From: Oasisia sp. SBJ-2009
Lineage: Eukaryota > Annelida > Polychaeta > Sabellida > Siboglinidae
NCBI GenBank assembly: GCA_964017155.1
Contig: OZ024865.1
Location: 45,040,696-45,104,695, forward strand
Direction: 5' to 3'
DNA: 64,000 nucleotides
How positions within the stretch are numbered: position 1 is the stretch's first letter; the number at the start of each line of letters is the position of its first letter. Position numbers and translations under genes: made by a program. This document shows positions 23,030 to 37,600 of this stretch, piece after piece. The notes under the pieces were generated by a model. The model made no database searches. It was not told the origin of the DNA and worked only from the letters and a program-made list of their open reading frames with translations.

Positions 23030-23164
23030 CACATTTATGTAAACAAATATGTGTTGTAGACCGATGTGTCTTACCCGTGACCGTGACATGAATTTTGCTA
23101 AATACAAATTATTATATAAAAGGTAGAACATGTCTTAAGTCATCTGACAAATAAAGTAATATTC

Positions 23165-23314
23165 AAACAAAGATAACATTTTCATTTTTATTGTAGCGAG
23201 ATGTTGATATAATCCTGCTGGTTACAATCTAAGTTGTAGACACATTATCTGCAAAATGTATATCCGCAAGCCTACGCGTGTTCCAAGTTTATTTTCGAAC
23301 ATCGTTGAACACTC
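23165..23314 (-). other. Copy C terminal 3' UTR exon with polyadenylation signal
   Basis: Minus-strand exon beginning at 23314 after a GTTTGCAG acceptor. AATAAA is at 23192-23187. Its sequence corresponds to 8242-8395. Confidence 0.6.
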
Positions 23315-23378
23315 CTGCAAACAAAGACATAAGTCACGTCTACGGTGATTGCATAGTCCACATGTATAACCACTACGA

Positions 23379-23598
<220 letters not shown>

Positions 23599-24202
23599 GC
23601 AAATATGTAATCTTGCAATTGTACGAGATCACCAAAAATAAAGCCAGTAGCCGTTGACGTAAAAAACTTTAATTAAACGTAAATTTCATATTAGCTGTTA
23701 CTATGTGTTAGGCTGGTTAAATATAATCCATTCTTAGGGGAAATTGTACAAAAAATTGCAAACCACGCGGGATGGCAGTTGCGTAAATAGTGCGCTATGA
23801 TGATATATAAATATAAGAACGAGTCACTTTTTATGTACTGAAGTGTTAACTAAGTACTGGTCAGTCCTTTTGTTTTTCGCTAAATAATCTAGCTATATCT
23901 TTCAGATAATTTCCAGAAGTCAGTGGACTTAACGTTATTATTACTAGTATGACATGTGAATTGATAATTACAAATACGTTAATAGAACCCTAAGTATTTG
24001 TTACTGTTTTAATAATCAATACTAAAATATCAATAAATTCAGAGGCGCCAACATGATGAAAATTATAACTGACAGGCGCAAGCAAAACCAGTTGTCTTAT
24101 CATTCTGATCAATGATCATGATGTGTCTTGCCCGCTTAAGCAAAAATAGAGAGATAAGAATAACACAAAATAAAACTTAGCAAATTACCTTACGCTACTT
24201 GC

Positions 24203-25735
24203 TTATCGTTCGCCACAGCAGCTGTTGCACCTGCTGACACAACGACGGTGATGACAGTCGTAGTGACGTCTGTTCCAGGGGCATCTCCTGTAGCGAATGG
24301 GTCGGCCATATCTGCAGTAGACGTAGCTTCCGCAACCGTTGCAAACGGTCGCCTGCCAGCCGTTGTACCTCTCACAGTAAGACTCTCTGCAGCCTGCGGA
24401 ACACAATTTCCATACATTGTCTGACAACAATTACATAAGAACATGATATTGACAAGTAGCATGTGTCTCATGATAATTAAATGATTATCGTGCATACGTA
24501 GTGTGGCATGCATATGACGTCATTACTAGGAATATAATATGTTCGCTATATCACATTTCAGGTTAATCGATAGTCTATATTAAGATGTTTCCAATTACTG
24601 CTATATGAAAATGTATAACTTGTAAACTAACCACAACGGCCGAGTCCCGGATAGTACGATTGGTTCAGTCCACACGAGCGGTAGTACAGTGATCCACGGT
24701 TACACTGGTAGTAGTAGCGACCGGAGAAGTAGCTCGAGTAGTAAGAGTAGACACTTCGGGTGTAGCTGCAGCGATCCCGACATGCTCCTGAAACGCACAA
24801 TGGTGGAGAAAAGTTATTATAGCGCACCGATATATGCCACTCTCGTTAACTACAAATAACGCCATAAATTTAACGTTAAGGAGCCATTGATAACATATTT
24901 CAATTACACTCATGAACTTGACAAATTCCTTGTAATTTAAAATGGTGAGCTTTCTGTCTTAGTAACGCAATACATAACAAATACAGTTAATTGGACGAAT
25001 GCCACTACATAAACCACCATGTATTTGTTCCTGTACGTCACGCTAAATATGGTATCTGAATAATAGTAATATTATTAATAATATTATAGGTCTTATGTCC
25101 TGGAGGATTCGAGCTGAGATGCGCGACATAAAAAATATTTAAGTGTTATATCGTATTAGGAAAAACAATTATTTTCACTGAAACGTGGAACATTCCACTA
25201 CAAAGGGGCATTATAATATTAAAAACAAATGTATAAATAATGTTGCCACACTATAAACACAAAGTCGACGAAATGAGCCAGTTTGATAGTATCTCTTTAT
25301 CAGACTTACCACAACTTCCAGACTCGGTGACGCACTGGTCGGCGCCACAACGGCCGTACACAACTCTCCTGTTGATGCATCTGTAGTAGTAGGGGAAAGG
25401 CTTCACCAGAGACGGGTAGTAAAGGTTGGGCCGACGGTGCGTGCAGCAATCGTAGTCGTAGCCGTTCCAGCAGCCATCGTATCGATGTGCTGGAAGAAGA
25501 AACAATACATTTTTAGTTGTGCTTTTTGGAATCCCATTCTTAGACACCAGCTCACGTGTGCTGTAGTAACACTATTTCACCACAGTCTGGCACAAAGATA
25601 TTGGACACATACACTCGCATACATATGTAGTTACAGAAACATGAATGCTCGTACATGGACAGGCAGACGTTCATACAGGTACATCTAATATATTTTCATG
25701 CACGCACGCATGCACACATACACACACGCACACAC

Positions 25736-25821
<86 letters not shown>

Positions 25822-25907
25822 CACATACACACAGAAAGTACACGTGTCTTACCTTCTGCAGCATATATAGCTGCTAGCGCCAGCAACGCGATGAAATACT
25901 TCGCCAT
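24203..25907 (-). CDS. Secreted Cys/Tyr/Arg-rich protein, copy C
   Basis: Coding exons on the minus strand are 25907-25853, 25489-25310, 24787-24632 and 24393-24203, with phase-1 GT-AG introns and 193 residues. The leader and exon-5 module are the same as copy A. Differences from A: exon 3 starts with Ala and carries GAD in the CGxxQC turn, and exon 4 has Leu for Met in [10 protein letters not shown]. The protein is identical to copy G. The first non-coding exon ends at 26255. It is divergently paired with copy D about 5.8 kb away. The same chitin-binding-like module spacing is seen in each exon. Confidence 0.85.
25701..25820. repeat. (AC)n(AT)n microsatellite in intron 2 of copy C
   Basis: A CA-rich run passes into a long TA run just 3' of the signal-peptide exon of copy C (minus strand). 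Confidence 0.95.
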
Positions 25908-26254
25908 GGTGTCTATATGTGTCAGAAAAATGCGAAATTTTATTAAAATATATATTATGCGAAAACAACACACGTAAGTATAGAGTTAAGTGTGGTCGTC
26001 TTGTCAGCTAACGTAATATATTCTATAATATAATAGGCACACTAATTTTATTGGTTTAATTGTTTATACGGTGTATCATTTGTAGAAGAAATATGCTTAC
26101 ATTATGTCAGAAATTATTTGTACACATGTATTATAATTAAATACTGTGCAACGTATGTTGTCATACGATCTTCATTATGAGTTTTACAAATGATGGTCGC
26201 ATTAAAGATCTGTAGCAATTCTAGAATAAAACCCTCAAGAAAAGTCTAACTTAC

Positions 26255-26384
26255 CGAGCAGACAAGGTGTGACCCACAGTTCTTCGACTGATGCCAGTGG
26301 TGAAGTTATCTGGAAATGAACCAGTATTTATACCACTGCGTCTAAATCAATCATGTCTCGGTTCACTTCATAGTTCACAAAGGG
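26255..26384 (-). promoter_or_regulatory. Promoter and non-coding first exon of copy C
   Basis: TATAAAT at 26332-26326; exon 1 ends at 26255 before GTAAG. The upstream CRE-like site of the plus-strand copies reads TGAAGT here. Compared with copy G, about 15 bp are missing near 26374. Confidence 0.6.
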
Positions 26385-27657
26385 GTGTTCTTGTAAGTAA
26401 ACATGTTTGAAACATAACACACTGTAAAATAAAGATGTTCGTTTTCTGTGTTTTGTTTTTCAAACAACATCCACATTTTATAAAGTAGACACATCGCAGC
26501 TTAGGAAACTATTTTGTGCGATACGCCAATCAAACCCTACCTACCTCAACCTCCTCAAGTAGTGCCTCGTTTGTACATCACGCCACTTGACGCAAAACCT
26601 ATAATTCATAAAAACATATGTCGGTTGTATTCAGAGTTGAATAATTACACGGCGACATTCTGAAGAAGAATGTGACGCAGGCATCCACTTCCAACTGGCT
26701 ACATACACGCAAAGCCTACGTAAGCGTCATTATTATTGATACGCAGGAATTGTTTTGCATGTCAAACGTGGCGTGATTCGCGTTGTGCAGAAATTGAATG
26801 ACATTTCTTAGACGTTTTTCCAGGGTTGACACATCGGTGGCAGTGACTGTCCTGTTGTGTGACTGATGGTGATGTAACTAGAGGGTGATACGCACACTCA
26901 ATCCTTCAGCCGTCTCTCACCTATGTAGCAGGACAGTGGTATTGCCGTCTAGATTCGCCTTTCACAAGGAGAACGGCGAAATGTCGAATACCAAAAATAG
27001 TATCAATTATGATCGATAATGAATATGGTCCATCACAGTGTATCGTAGCGTTATATTTGAGATGTATAAACGGTAGTGTTTTTCTGAGTGGTAGATGACA
27101 AACCACTTTGGCTGCGTATCCCACAAAGGATTACTCATCAAACGGTGTGATATATTGTACGCGTAAACGACATCAAAATCGTATATTTCTTAAGCGGTTT
27201 GGGAAAGTGAACGACGCTCTGTGTTTGCTTGATTCCAATTGTTATATTATAGCAACGTTTTGTTGTTCGTATTGCTCTAATATATGGCACCGATGCATGG
27301 GCAATCCATTGACGTATCATCAATCAAGTACGACATTAAGACACACTGGTTGTTTTTGCTGTCTAGTTTTCTGCCGACTGTCGGTTCGTCATAAAACGTA
27401 CCTGTAGCCTGTGGTGTAGAATCAATTTGTCAGGTGATCACTAATGTGTGCAATACATGACTAAAGACTGTATATTTTGTAGGCGTGTTAGCTGTCTAAA
27501 ATAATGGACACGAACGGCTGCTATCGGTGACCATTAAAGTAAATATATTTTGTGTGAACAATACATACAAACGCACTCACCGAACATTAAATGAAAATCT
27601 ACAGGCCTACAGATAAACACGCTGAACTGCATTAACTCGCAAACATGTATGTATAAT

Positions 27658-27660
<3 letters not shown>

Positions 27661-27717
<57 letters not shown>
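27661..27717. repeat. (AT)n microsatellite
   Basis: TA run in the P1 left arm, orthologous to 1819-1904 and 54270-54366. Confidence 0.95.
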
Positions 27718-27725
<8 letters not shown>

Positions 27726-28135
27726 TAGATAACATAAATTATATCGCACATAAGGGTAAAAGTACATAAACACACACACCCATATATGAACAGACAATGA
27801 GCGGTGTTGAAGAAAATCAATATGCAACAGTTGTACGGGAGGATGGCTATATAATGTGAGGGCATGTATCTTACCTAAGAAAACCGTGGTGCATACCGAT
27901 ACCAAAGTTGTACATTTCTGAATTGGTTCGAGAAAAAGCGAATTATTCGTGTAGTAGAACGTTAACTGAGCAATCGTTTGACATCGTAATCAATCAAAGA
28001 TGACATAAACACGAAACGGTTTGTGTTTTTGTATTCTGGTTCTCGGGCGGTCGTCGCTTCGTCATAAAAACGAACCATAGTAGCCCATGGTGTAGGGTAA
28101 TCAGTCAGGGGTAAGTTAATGTGTAAAAACATGGC

Positions 28136-29754
28136 TATTAAAATCATCATTAAAAACATTTTCAGGTCGGCTGGTAATGGCCATGTATTTTAATTTGATT
28201 TAATTAATTAATGTATTTATTTATTTTATAACAATGTTGATATAAAGTATGTTTTAATGCACAGTGTAAATGTTTTAAATTTATTTCATTGGTTTCTAGA
28301 AATGATTTTAATTTTTAACAATATATGTAGGTTTCTAGAGATGTTTTTGTAATTGTTAACAATATATGCTAATATTGTATTTTGATATGATATTGTATGG
28401 AATTGTTGTTTTTAGTATGAATGTACATGTACAATCTAACTGCAAATTTGCCACATAATAAATGTATCTACCTTATCTTATCTATCTTCCCAGGTACTTT
28501 GCCATCTTTCAGGCCGGCGACTGCTCTAGCCATCTCATTCATGGTTGGCATCTCATCGGGGTTTGTCAGAGGTCTCCAATCCATATGTTGATTTCAAGTC
28601 AACAGGTCCCTTCTTGGGTCCCCATATTTCCTTCAGTCCATTGTAGAAGCCCTTTATGTTGAGTCTGTCAGCAGTTGTGTTCATAAAATACAGATAAGGG
28701 ATTCTATAAGTTTACAGTCTGGGCATTTTAGTTCAATTTAGCCCGCATGATGTCAAAGAAGACAAGTGTTTCATGTTTCGTATAAGTTTGTTTTTGCGGT
28801 TAAGGACTGCAATATATCACATCGTTTCGTAACCAATTCTTTATCGTATGGACATGCAAAGACGATATTATGAACATCTCGTGTTCTTGTTTGTTTGTTT
28901 TTATGTTTGTGCATGGGTCGGTACGTCATAACATATACGACGTGGGTAAAACGTGAATATATAGTATATTTTTGTTGAAGAGTTAGCTGTAACATATACC
29001 GTACTGAAATATAACATATTGTATACACAAATACAATCTTACCAAACCGCACGCACACAATCACGCGTAAAGACACATAGGCAGACTCACATGAATACAT
29101 AAAACATACACACATAATGTAAATAAGCGTTGTGTAATAAGTGATATTTGAGTATATTTTCCAACGTATTTGATACTTGGAAAATTAGAGGCTTCATTAT
29201 AGGTAGAGTATATATCAGCCAGTCAACTTCGCTTCGACGACGACAAACAATATGCGTTAGCACACGCGAAGATGAACAAGTCAACGAGAAAAGTGATGGT
29301 AGAAGACGACACACTAATATACTCCTACACCAATAAGATATAAATCATTGAAACCTAGACATACTTGGGAATGCGGTACACAGAAGATACATAACAATTA
29401 AGACCCGGATATTCTAAGACGAATCACAGCCGACTAAAGAGCGATAATCACCAACGCAACTTCATCGATAAGTATACAACTCACGCGTTCTTACAGCAGG
29501 GAGAATCGGCGTGAAAACATGGAAACTTTCCAGCAGGCACATAAAAGGTTAGCAGCCGTCCAAGCAAAATTGTAAAAAAAAGTATGTTCAATGTAAATTA
29601 TCTAGACAGAAAAGAAAATATATGGGTAATTGAAAAACTGAGGAAAAGGTGCGTGCGTGCGTGTGTCTTTCAATATAATGGTCAATGTTTGCAGCGGTTC
29701 GTGTGTGTGAAATATTAGACAGCTAACACGCCAACAAAATGTATTGTATTACAG
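28136..29754. other. Palindrome P1 central spacer
   Basis: Single-copy within P1; homologous to 2332-3902 and 54784-56344. It contains an RT relic (next entry) and no supported gene. Confidence 0.7.
28465..28700 (-). pseudogene. Reverse transcriptase relic at the centre of P1
   Basis: Orthologue of 2590-2830, with the same NIKGFYNGLKETWGPKK and DEMPTMNEMARA pieces broken at the same place. The deletion and stop therefore predate the macro-duplication. The calculated P1 midpoint (about 28.72 kb, retrotransposon removed) lies just beyond its end. Confidence 0.6.
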
Positions 29755-30148
29755 CCTTGTTTTTACACAATAATTTTCCCTTGATTGATTACCCTACACC
29801 ATGGGCTACTATGGCTTGTTTTACGACGAAGCGACGACCGCCCGAGAAACAGAATACAAAAACACAAACCGTTTCGTGTTTATGTAATCTTTGATTGAGT
29901 ATGATGTCAAACAATTGCTCAGTCAACGTTCTATTACACGAATAGTTCGCTTTTTCTCGAACCGCTTCAGAAATATACAATTTGGTAACGGTATAAACCA
30001 CGTTTTTCTTAGGCAAGAGACATGCCCTCACATTACATAGCCATTCTCCCGTACAACTGTTGCATATACATTTTCTTCAACAACGCTCATTGTCTGTTAA
30101 TATATATGTGTGTGCTTATGTACTTTTACCCATATGTGGGATATTTTA

Positions 30149-30150
<2 letters not shown>

Positions 30151-30229
<79 letters not shown>
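30151..30229. repeat. (AT)n microsatellite
   Basis: TA run with one TATGTA interruption in the P1 right arm. Confidence 0.95.
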
Positions 30230-30232
<3 letters not shown>

Positions 30233-31264
30233 TATATCAATTATACATACAGTTTTGCGAGTTTATGCAATTCAGCGTGTTTATGTGTAGGCCTGTAGAT
30301 TTGCATTTTATGTTCGGTGAGTGTGTATGTATGTATGTTTGTTCTCACAATATATATATTTACTTTAATGGTGAGCGATAACAGCCGTTCGTGTCCATGA
30401 TTTTAGACAGCTAACACGCCAACAAAATATACAGTATTTAGTAGTGTATTGCACACATTAGTGATCACCTGACAAATTGATTCTACACCACAGGCTACAG
30501 GTACGTTTTATGACGAACCGACAGTCGGCAGAAAACTAGACAGCAAAAACAACCAGTGTGTCTGAATGTCGTACTTGATTGATGATACGGCAATGGATTG
30601 CTCATGCATCGGCGCCATATATTGGTATCGGTATTGGACAATTCGCCGTTCGCCTTGTGAAGATGAATCTGGACGGCAATGCCACGGTCCTGCTACATGG
30701 GTAAGAGACGGCTGAGGGATTGAGAGCGCGTATCACCCTCTAGTTACATCGCCGTCAGTCACACAACAGGATGGCCACTGCCACCGATGTGTCAACCCTG
30801 GAAAAACGTCTAAGAAATGTCACTATATGTTTCCACAACGCGAATCACGCCATGTTTGTCAGGCAAAACAATTCCTGCGTATCAATAATAATGACGCTTA
30901 CGTAGGCTTTGCGTGCCTTTAGCTAATTGGGACTGGGTGCCTGCGTCACATTCTTCTTCAGAATGTCGCCGTGTCATTTTTCAACTCTGAACACAACTGA
31001 CATAGGATTTATGAGTTATACGTTTCTCCTCCGGTGGCGTGACGTGCAAAAGAAGCATTAATTGAGGAGGTTGAGGTAGGTAGGGTTTGTTTAGTGTATG
31101 GCATAATATAGTTTCCTAAACTGCGATGTGTCTACTTTAGACAACATGGATGTTGTTTGAAAAACAAAGCACAACAGACGAACATCTTTATTTTACAGGG
31201 TGTTATGTTTCAAATATGTCTACCTGAAACAACACCCCTTTGTGCCAGCAAGAAGGCAGAACTA

Positions 31265-31381
31265 TGACGTGGACCGAGACATGATTGATTTTAGACGCAG
31301 TGGTATAAATACTGGTTCATTTCCAAATACCTTCACCACTGGCATTCGTTGAAGAACTGCGGGTCACACCTTGTCTGCTCG
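31265..31381 (+). promoter_or_regulatory. Promoter and non-coding first exon of copy D
   Basis: TGACGT at 31265-31270, TATAAAT at 31304-31310, exon 1 ending at 31381 before GTAAGTTAG. Nearly the same sequence as upstream of copy A. Confidence 0.65.
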
Positions 31382-31736
31382 GTAAGTTAGACTTTTCTGA
31401 AGGGTTTTATTATATAACTGGTTTAGATTTTTAATGTGCTAATGCGACCATCATTTTGAAACCTCATTATGAAGTTCATATGACAACATATGTTGCAAAT
31501 TATTCAAGTATAATACATGTGTACAAATAATTTCTGACAGAATGTAAGCCTATTTCTACTACAAATGATACACCGTATAAATAATTAAACATATATAATT
31601 AGTGGGCCTATTATATTATAGAATATATTACGTTAGCTGACAAGACGACCACACCTAATTGAATTCTTACGTGTGTTGTTTTCGCGTAATGGATATTTTA
31701 ATAAGATTTCGCGTTTTTGTGACACATACAGACACC

Positions 31737-31810
31737 ATGGCGAAGTATTTCATCGCGTTGCTGGCGCTAGCTGCTATATATGCTGCAGAAGGTAAGACAC
31801 ATGTGTACTT

Positions 31811-31901
<91 letters not shown>

Positions 31902-33416
31902 ATTTGTGTGTGCGTGTGTGCGTGTGAATATATTAGATGTACCTGTATGAACGTCTGCCTGTCCATGTACGAGCATTGATGTTTCTGTAGCTACATATGT
32001 ATGCGAGTGTGTGTATCCAATATTTTTGTGCCCGACTGTGGTGAAACAGTGTTACTACAGCACACGTGAGCTGGTATCTAAGAATGGCATTCCAAAAAGC
32101 ACAACTAAAAATGTATTGTTTCTTCTTCCAGCACATCGGTACGATGGCTGCTGGAACGGCTACGACTACGATTGCTGCACGCACCGTCGGCCCAACCTTT
32201 ACTACCCGTCTCTGGTGAAACCTTTCCCCTACTACTACAGATGCATCAACAGGAGAGTTGTGTACGGCCGTTGTGCCGCCCACCAGTGCGTCACCGAGTC
32301 TGGAAGTTGTGGTAAGTCTGATAAAGAGATAATATCAAACTGGCTCATATCATCGACTTTATGTTTCTAGTGGTTTTGACTAGGTTCCTGTGATACGTGT
32401 GGTAACATTATGTGTAACTTTATTGTTAATATGACATTGCCCCGTTGTAGTGGAAGATCCCATTTTTCATTGGCAATAACTGCTTTTCCCATTATAATAT
32501 ATTGCTTATTATTTTTGTATGTCGCGCAGCTAATCTCGAATCCACCAGGACGTAAGCCCTTTAGTATTATTATTAAGTTTACTATTATTCAGATACGATA
32601 TATAGCGTGACGTATATGAACATATACTCTGTGTTTTGTGTTATCGCTTTCGTCAAGTTAACTATATGTTTCAATGTTTAGCATTACTAAAACATAAAGT
32701 TGTTTTAGATAACAAAGAGTTTGTCAAATTCATCAGTGTAATTGAAACATATTGTCAATGCATTCTTAACCTTTACTTTACAGCGTTATCAGTAGTTTAG
32801 GAGAGTGGCATATATCGGTGCGCTATAGTAACTGAGCTCCACCATTGTGTGTTTCAGGAGCATGTCGGGATCGCTGCAGCTACACCCGAAGCGTCTACTC
32901 GTACTACTCGAGCTACTTCTCCGGTCGCTACTACTACCAGTGTAACCGAGGATCAATGTACTACCGCTCGTGTGGACTGAACCAGTCGTACTACCCGGGA
33001 CTCGGCCGTTGTGGTTAGTTTACAAGTTATACATTTCATATAGGAGTAATTGGAAACATCTTAATATAGACTATCTATGAACCTGAAATGTGATATAGCG
33101 AACATAATATATTCCTAGTGATGATGTCATATGTATGCCGCCCTACGTATGCACGTGAGAAACATGCCAATATCATGTTTTTATGTAATTGTTGTCAGAC
33201 AATGTATGGAAATTGTGTTCCGCAGGCTGCAGAGAGTCATACTGTGAGAGGTACAACGGCTGGCAGGCGACCGTATGCAATGGATGCGGAAGCTACGTCT
33301 ACTGCAGATATGGGCGTCCCATTCGCTACAGGAGATGCCCCTGGAACAGACGCCACTACGACTGTCATCATCGTCGTTGTGTCAGCAGGTGCAACAGCTG
33401 CTGTGGCGAACGATAA
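31737..33416 (+). CDS. Secreted Cys/Tyr/Arg-rich protein, copy D
   Basis: Coding exons are 31737-31791, 32132-32311, 32858-33013 and 33226-33416; all are intact, phase 1, 193 residues. The leader matches the other copies. Exon 3 differs at the turn between its last cysteines (CAAHQC instead of CGANQC in A and CGADQC in C). Exon 5 encodes the same protein as all other complete copies despite silent changes such as TCA for TCT. Identical to copy H. The retrotransposon lies about 1.3 kb beyond the stop and does not touch the transcript. Confidence 0.85.
31811..31898. repeat. (TG)n(TA)n microsatellite in intron 2 of copy D
   Basis: TG then TA run starting about 20 bp after the leader exon. Confidence 0.95.
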
Positions 33417-33828
33417 GCAAGTAGCGTAAGGTAATTTGCTAAGTTTTATTTTGTATTATTCTTATCTCTCTATTGTTGCTTAAGCAGGCACTACACATTT
33501 TGATCATTGATCAGAATGCTAGTTTTGTTTGCGCCAGTGAGTAATACTTCGCTATATAACAATGTGACTCTTTCTTATATGTGAAATCAGCGTTAATTTA
33601 ACCATATTTACATCATCATAGCGCACTGTTTACCCAGCTGCCATCCTGTTTGGGATTGCATTTTGGTGTACAGTTTCTCCTAAGCATGGATTGGTTTCTG
33701 GATTATATTCAACTAGTGTAATACATAGAAACAGCTAATATGCTATTTACATGTAATTGAAGTTTGTTTTACGTCGGCGGTTACTGGATTTATTTTTGGT
33801 GTTCACGGACAATTGCAAGATTACATCG

Positions 33829-33831
<3 letters not shown>

Positions 33832-33896
<65 letters not shown>

Positions 33897-33908
33897 TCTC
33901 TCTTTCTG

Positions 33909-33940
<32 letters not shown>

Positions 33941-33946
33941 CATATG
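33832..33946. repeat. (CT)n microsatellite with short (AT)n
   Basis: Long CT run in the inferred 3' UTR intron of copy D. The AT tail is much shorter than in A and H. Confidence 0.95.
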
Positions 33947-34018
33947 TATGTATCGTAGTGTTTATACATGTGGACACTGTGTAATCATCGTATATGTGAT
34001 TTACGTTTTTGTTTGTAG

Positions 34019-34165
34019 GAGTGTTCACGGATGTTCGAAAACAAACTTGGAACACGCGTACGCCTGCGGATATACATTTTGAAGATCATGTATCTACACG
34101 TTAGATTGTAACCAGCAGGATTATGTTAACATCTCGCTACAATAAAAATGAAACTTTTATCTTTG
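34019..34165 (+). other. Copy D terminal 3' UTR exon with polyadenylation signal
   Basis: Begins after GTTTGTAG; AATAAA at 34141-34146. Corresponds to 8242-8395. Confidence 0.6.
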
Positions 34166-34690
34166 TTTGAATATTGCTTTATTCGTTAGATGAATTAAGA
34201 CATTTTCGAAAATATCACGTTATATTTCAAAACAACATGTATTATAATACGCGTTGACCATTCATGCCCACATTCACTCAATCTTTTATATAATGATTTA
34301 TTTTGTAGCAACATTTATGTCACGGTCACGGGCACGACACATCGATCTACAACACATATGTGTTAATATAAATGTGTAATATATAAATATAAGTAAGTAA
34401 ATAAATAAATATCTATCATAGCTATGTCATTGCCACAAGTCAAAATAATAACTATGAATCAGCGCGTTGCGCTAGAACTACGCTGAGTGAATCTTGAGGA
34501 ATGCAGTTTTTGGTACATAATTAAGCCTTTATATGTATGCCACAGTCACCATGATATATACTCATAGTAATTGTTTTGATATCCACTTCATGGTAAACAT
34601 ATTGTGACTTCGTTTGATTCAAGTGTCCGGATAACCTTTTGTCAGATATGTTTGAGATATTACGGAAGCCCGTTAGTGCCATGGTGCCAG

Positions 34691-37600
34691 AGACAAGATG
34701 GCGCCGGTGTATGGCGACAAGGCGTTGGCTCTTACTATTACGTGCCTATTTATATGTTCTATTTTAACGGAGAGAGTTGTGTGTTTACAAACGTATGACA
34801 GAGACGCTTTACTACGCATACGTGAACATTCTGACAGTAAGTCGATACCCACATTCCTGCTTTCTTGTACTGAAATTTAACTGTGTGAAGAGACACACCC
34901 GACACGCACTACTGATCAGCGCGGCACCCGACGCGCGAACAACAACAACAACAATACACGCCCCACCTCTCGTGGCCGGCGCAAGCGAGGCAAGCGTGCC
35001 GGCGTTTTGACACGGTTCAGGACACGGACACAACGCCCTCCTCTCCCTGCAATATTTCTATCAAATGTAAGATCTCTGAAAAACAAACATGATGAACTGT
35101 CCTACCTGATGAAGACTAGGCGTGATTTTAGTGACTGTTCTGTGTACTGCTTCACAGAAACTTGGCTTGACCCCTTGACCCCAGACTCAGCTGTCCTTCA
35201 TTCTGGGTACACACTTCATAGAGCCGACCGCTCGCCTGAACTATCAGGCAAATCTAAAGGTGGAGGAGTGTGTTTCATGATAAATCAACGATGGTGCAAC
35301 GACTTGCTCCCCTGAACTTGAGACACTTATCATAAAATGCAAGCCGTTCTACCTGCCGCGAGAGTTTACCTCCGTTGTCATGGTGGGAGTGCACATTTCA
35401 CCCCAAGCTAACGCCACCGCTGCGATCGGCGCACTCGTTGATCAGATCATCACCGTGGAAAATTCAAACCCGGACTCACTTTTGCTGATTCTTGGTGATT
35501 TCAACCATACTACACTCTCTAAAGATCTTCCAAAGTACAAGCAGCAGGTAACGTGTGCCACGAGAGAGGGGAAAACATTGGACCTATGTTATAGCACCAT
35601 CAGAGAGGCATACCACGCGGTTCCACGCGCGCCCCTTGGCTTCTCCGACCACGCCATGATTTACCTCCTGCCCTCCTATCGACAGAAACTTAAACAAGTG
35701 AAACCTTTCGTTAGAAACATTAAGCGCTGGGACGACGAGTCCATCCTGCGTCTCCAAGGATGCCTGGCATGCACGGACTGGGACTCTTTCAGAAACGCAT
35801 CTGACGACATCCATGAATACGCAGATACTGTGACATCATATATAAGCTTCTGCCAGGATCTGTGTATTCCCGAAAAGAGTGTGAAAGTGTTCGGCAACGA
35901 TAAGCCATGGTTCAACAAATACCTGAAAATTAAATTGAAACAGAAGGAAGAAGCCTTCAAGAGTGGCGACCGTGCACTGTACAAAAAAGCCAAGTACGGT
36001 GTTGAAAAGGCGATACGGGGAGCGAAAACTGACTACAGGCGCAAACTCGAAGGCCAGTTCCTTTCTAACGATACCCGCTCTGTCTGGCAAGGACTCCAGT
36101 GCATTACTGGCTACAAGCAAAAGCATTCAATCCCTGGCTTTGAATCAGCAACACCTGACAACTTTAACAACTTTTACGCCCGCTTCGACCGCCAGAATCT
36201 GACGACTACATCGGTCAGCCTCCCAGACCCTGCTGTGCCACTCCCTCCACCCTTCACTGTCCAAGAGCACGAGGTGAGGAAGCTACTCAGGCAACAGAGC
36301 AGTAGGAAAGCAGCTGGTCCGGACAACGTTTCCACATCAACTTTGAAATACTGCGCTAATGAATTAGCAACTGTATTTACAGACTTATTTAACGCCTCTC
36401 TCAATCTGCACACTGTTCCAGTCTGTTTTAAGGCAGCAAGCATAATTCCGGTACCAAAGAAGCCGAAAGCGACAGCGCTGAATGACTTCCGCCCCGTGGC
36501 TCTGACGTCAGTGGTGATGAAGGTGTTTGAGCGATTGGTACTGAGATATCTGAAGTCGGTCACCAACTCCAGCATGGATTCGCTGCAGTTCGCGTACAGG
36601 GAGAACAGATGCACCGATGATGCTGTTGCATTGGCCCTGCATTTTGTAATGCAGCACTTGGATTATCCGAACACTTATGCGCGCATCCTCTTCGTTGACT
36701 ACAGTTCTGCTTTCAATACGGTCATCCCTCAGCAGCTGTACGACAAACTTCATTTGCTGTCAATTGACCCATCAATGTGTTACTGGCTTCTGGACTTTTT
36801 ACTACAGCGATCACAGGTTGTTAAGATGAACAGTATAGTTTCCAGCACTATTATCATGAACACGGGGACTCCTCAGGGATGTGTCCTCTCCCCACTGCTA
36901 TATTCTCTGTTTACAAATGACTGTGTTTCACATCACTCTTCTGTACCATTGTTAAAGTTTGCTGATGACACCACATTAATAGGGCTGGTGTCGGACTCAG
37001 ATGAGTCTGAATACCGCCATGAAGTTAGCAGCCTGGTGTCGTGGTGTGACACTAACAACCTACAACTGAATGCGTCCAAAACTAGAGAGATGATCGTAGA
37101 TTTTAGGAAGAGAAAAAGCCCACTTGCTCCCATTATTGTTAACGGCGACTCTATCAAAAGGGTGGATTGTTTTAAATTTCTAGGCACCATAATATCAAAT
37201 GACTTAACTTGGGAAAACAACACAGATGCTGTCGTCAAAAAGGCCCAACAAAGACTGTTCTTCCTGCGCCAACTAAAGAAGTTCGGGCTGAGGAGAGAAA
37301 TTCTTGTTCAGTTTTATCGTTCTGCTATTGAGAGTATTCTTACATTCTCAATATGTGTATGGTTCGGCGGCATCAGCCAGCGCCAGAGGGGCAGGCTTGA
37401 CAGAGTGGTGAAAACAGCTTCCAAAATTGTCGGTAGTGAACTCACCTCTCTAACAGCCATATATAAAGACAGATCCAAAAAAAGAGCAGGCAAAATTATC
37501 TCAGACCAAACTCACCCCGCCCATCATCAGTTCGAATTATTACCTTCAGGGAAACGCTATAGGTGCATCCGTACGAAAACAAATCGCTTTAGAAACAGTT

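Noticed and set aside
31932..32283. Antisense ORF over exon 3 (also at 58546)
   Set aside because: It is a shadow of the Cys/Tyr-rich exon on the other strand.
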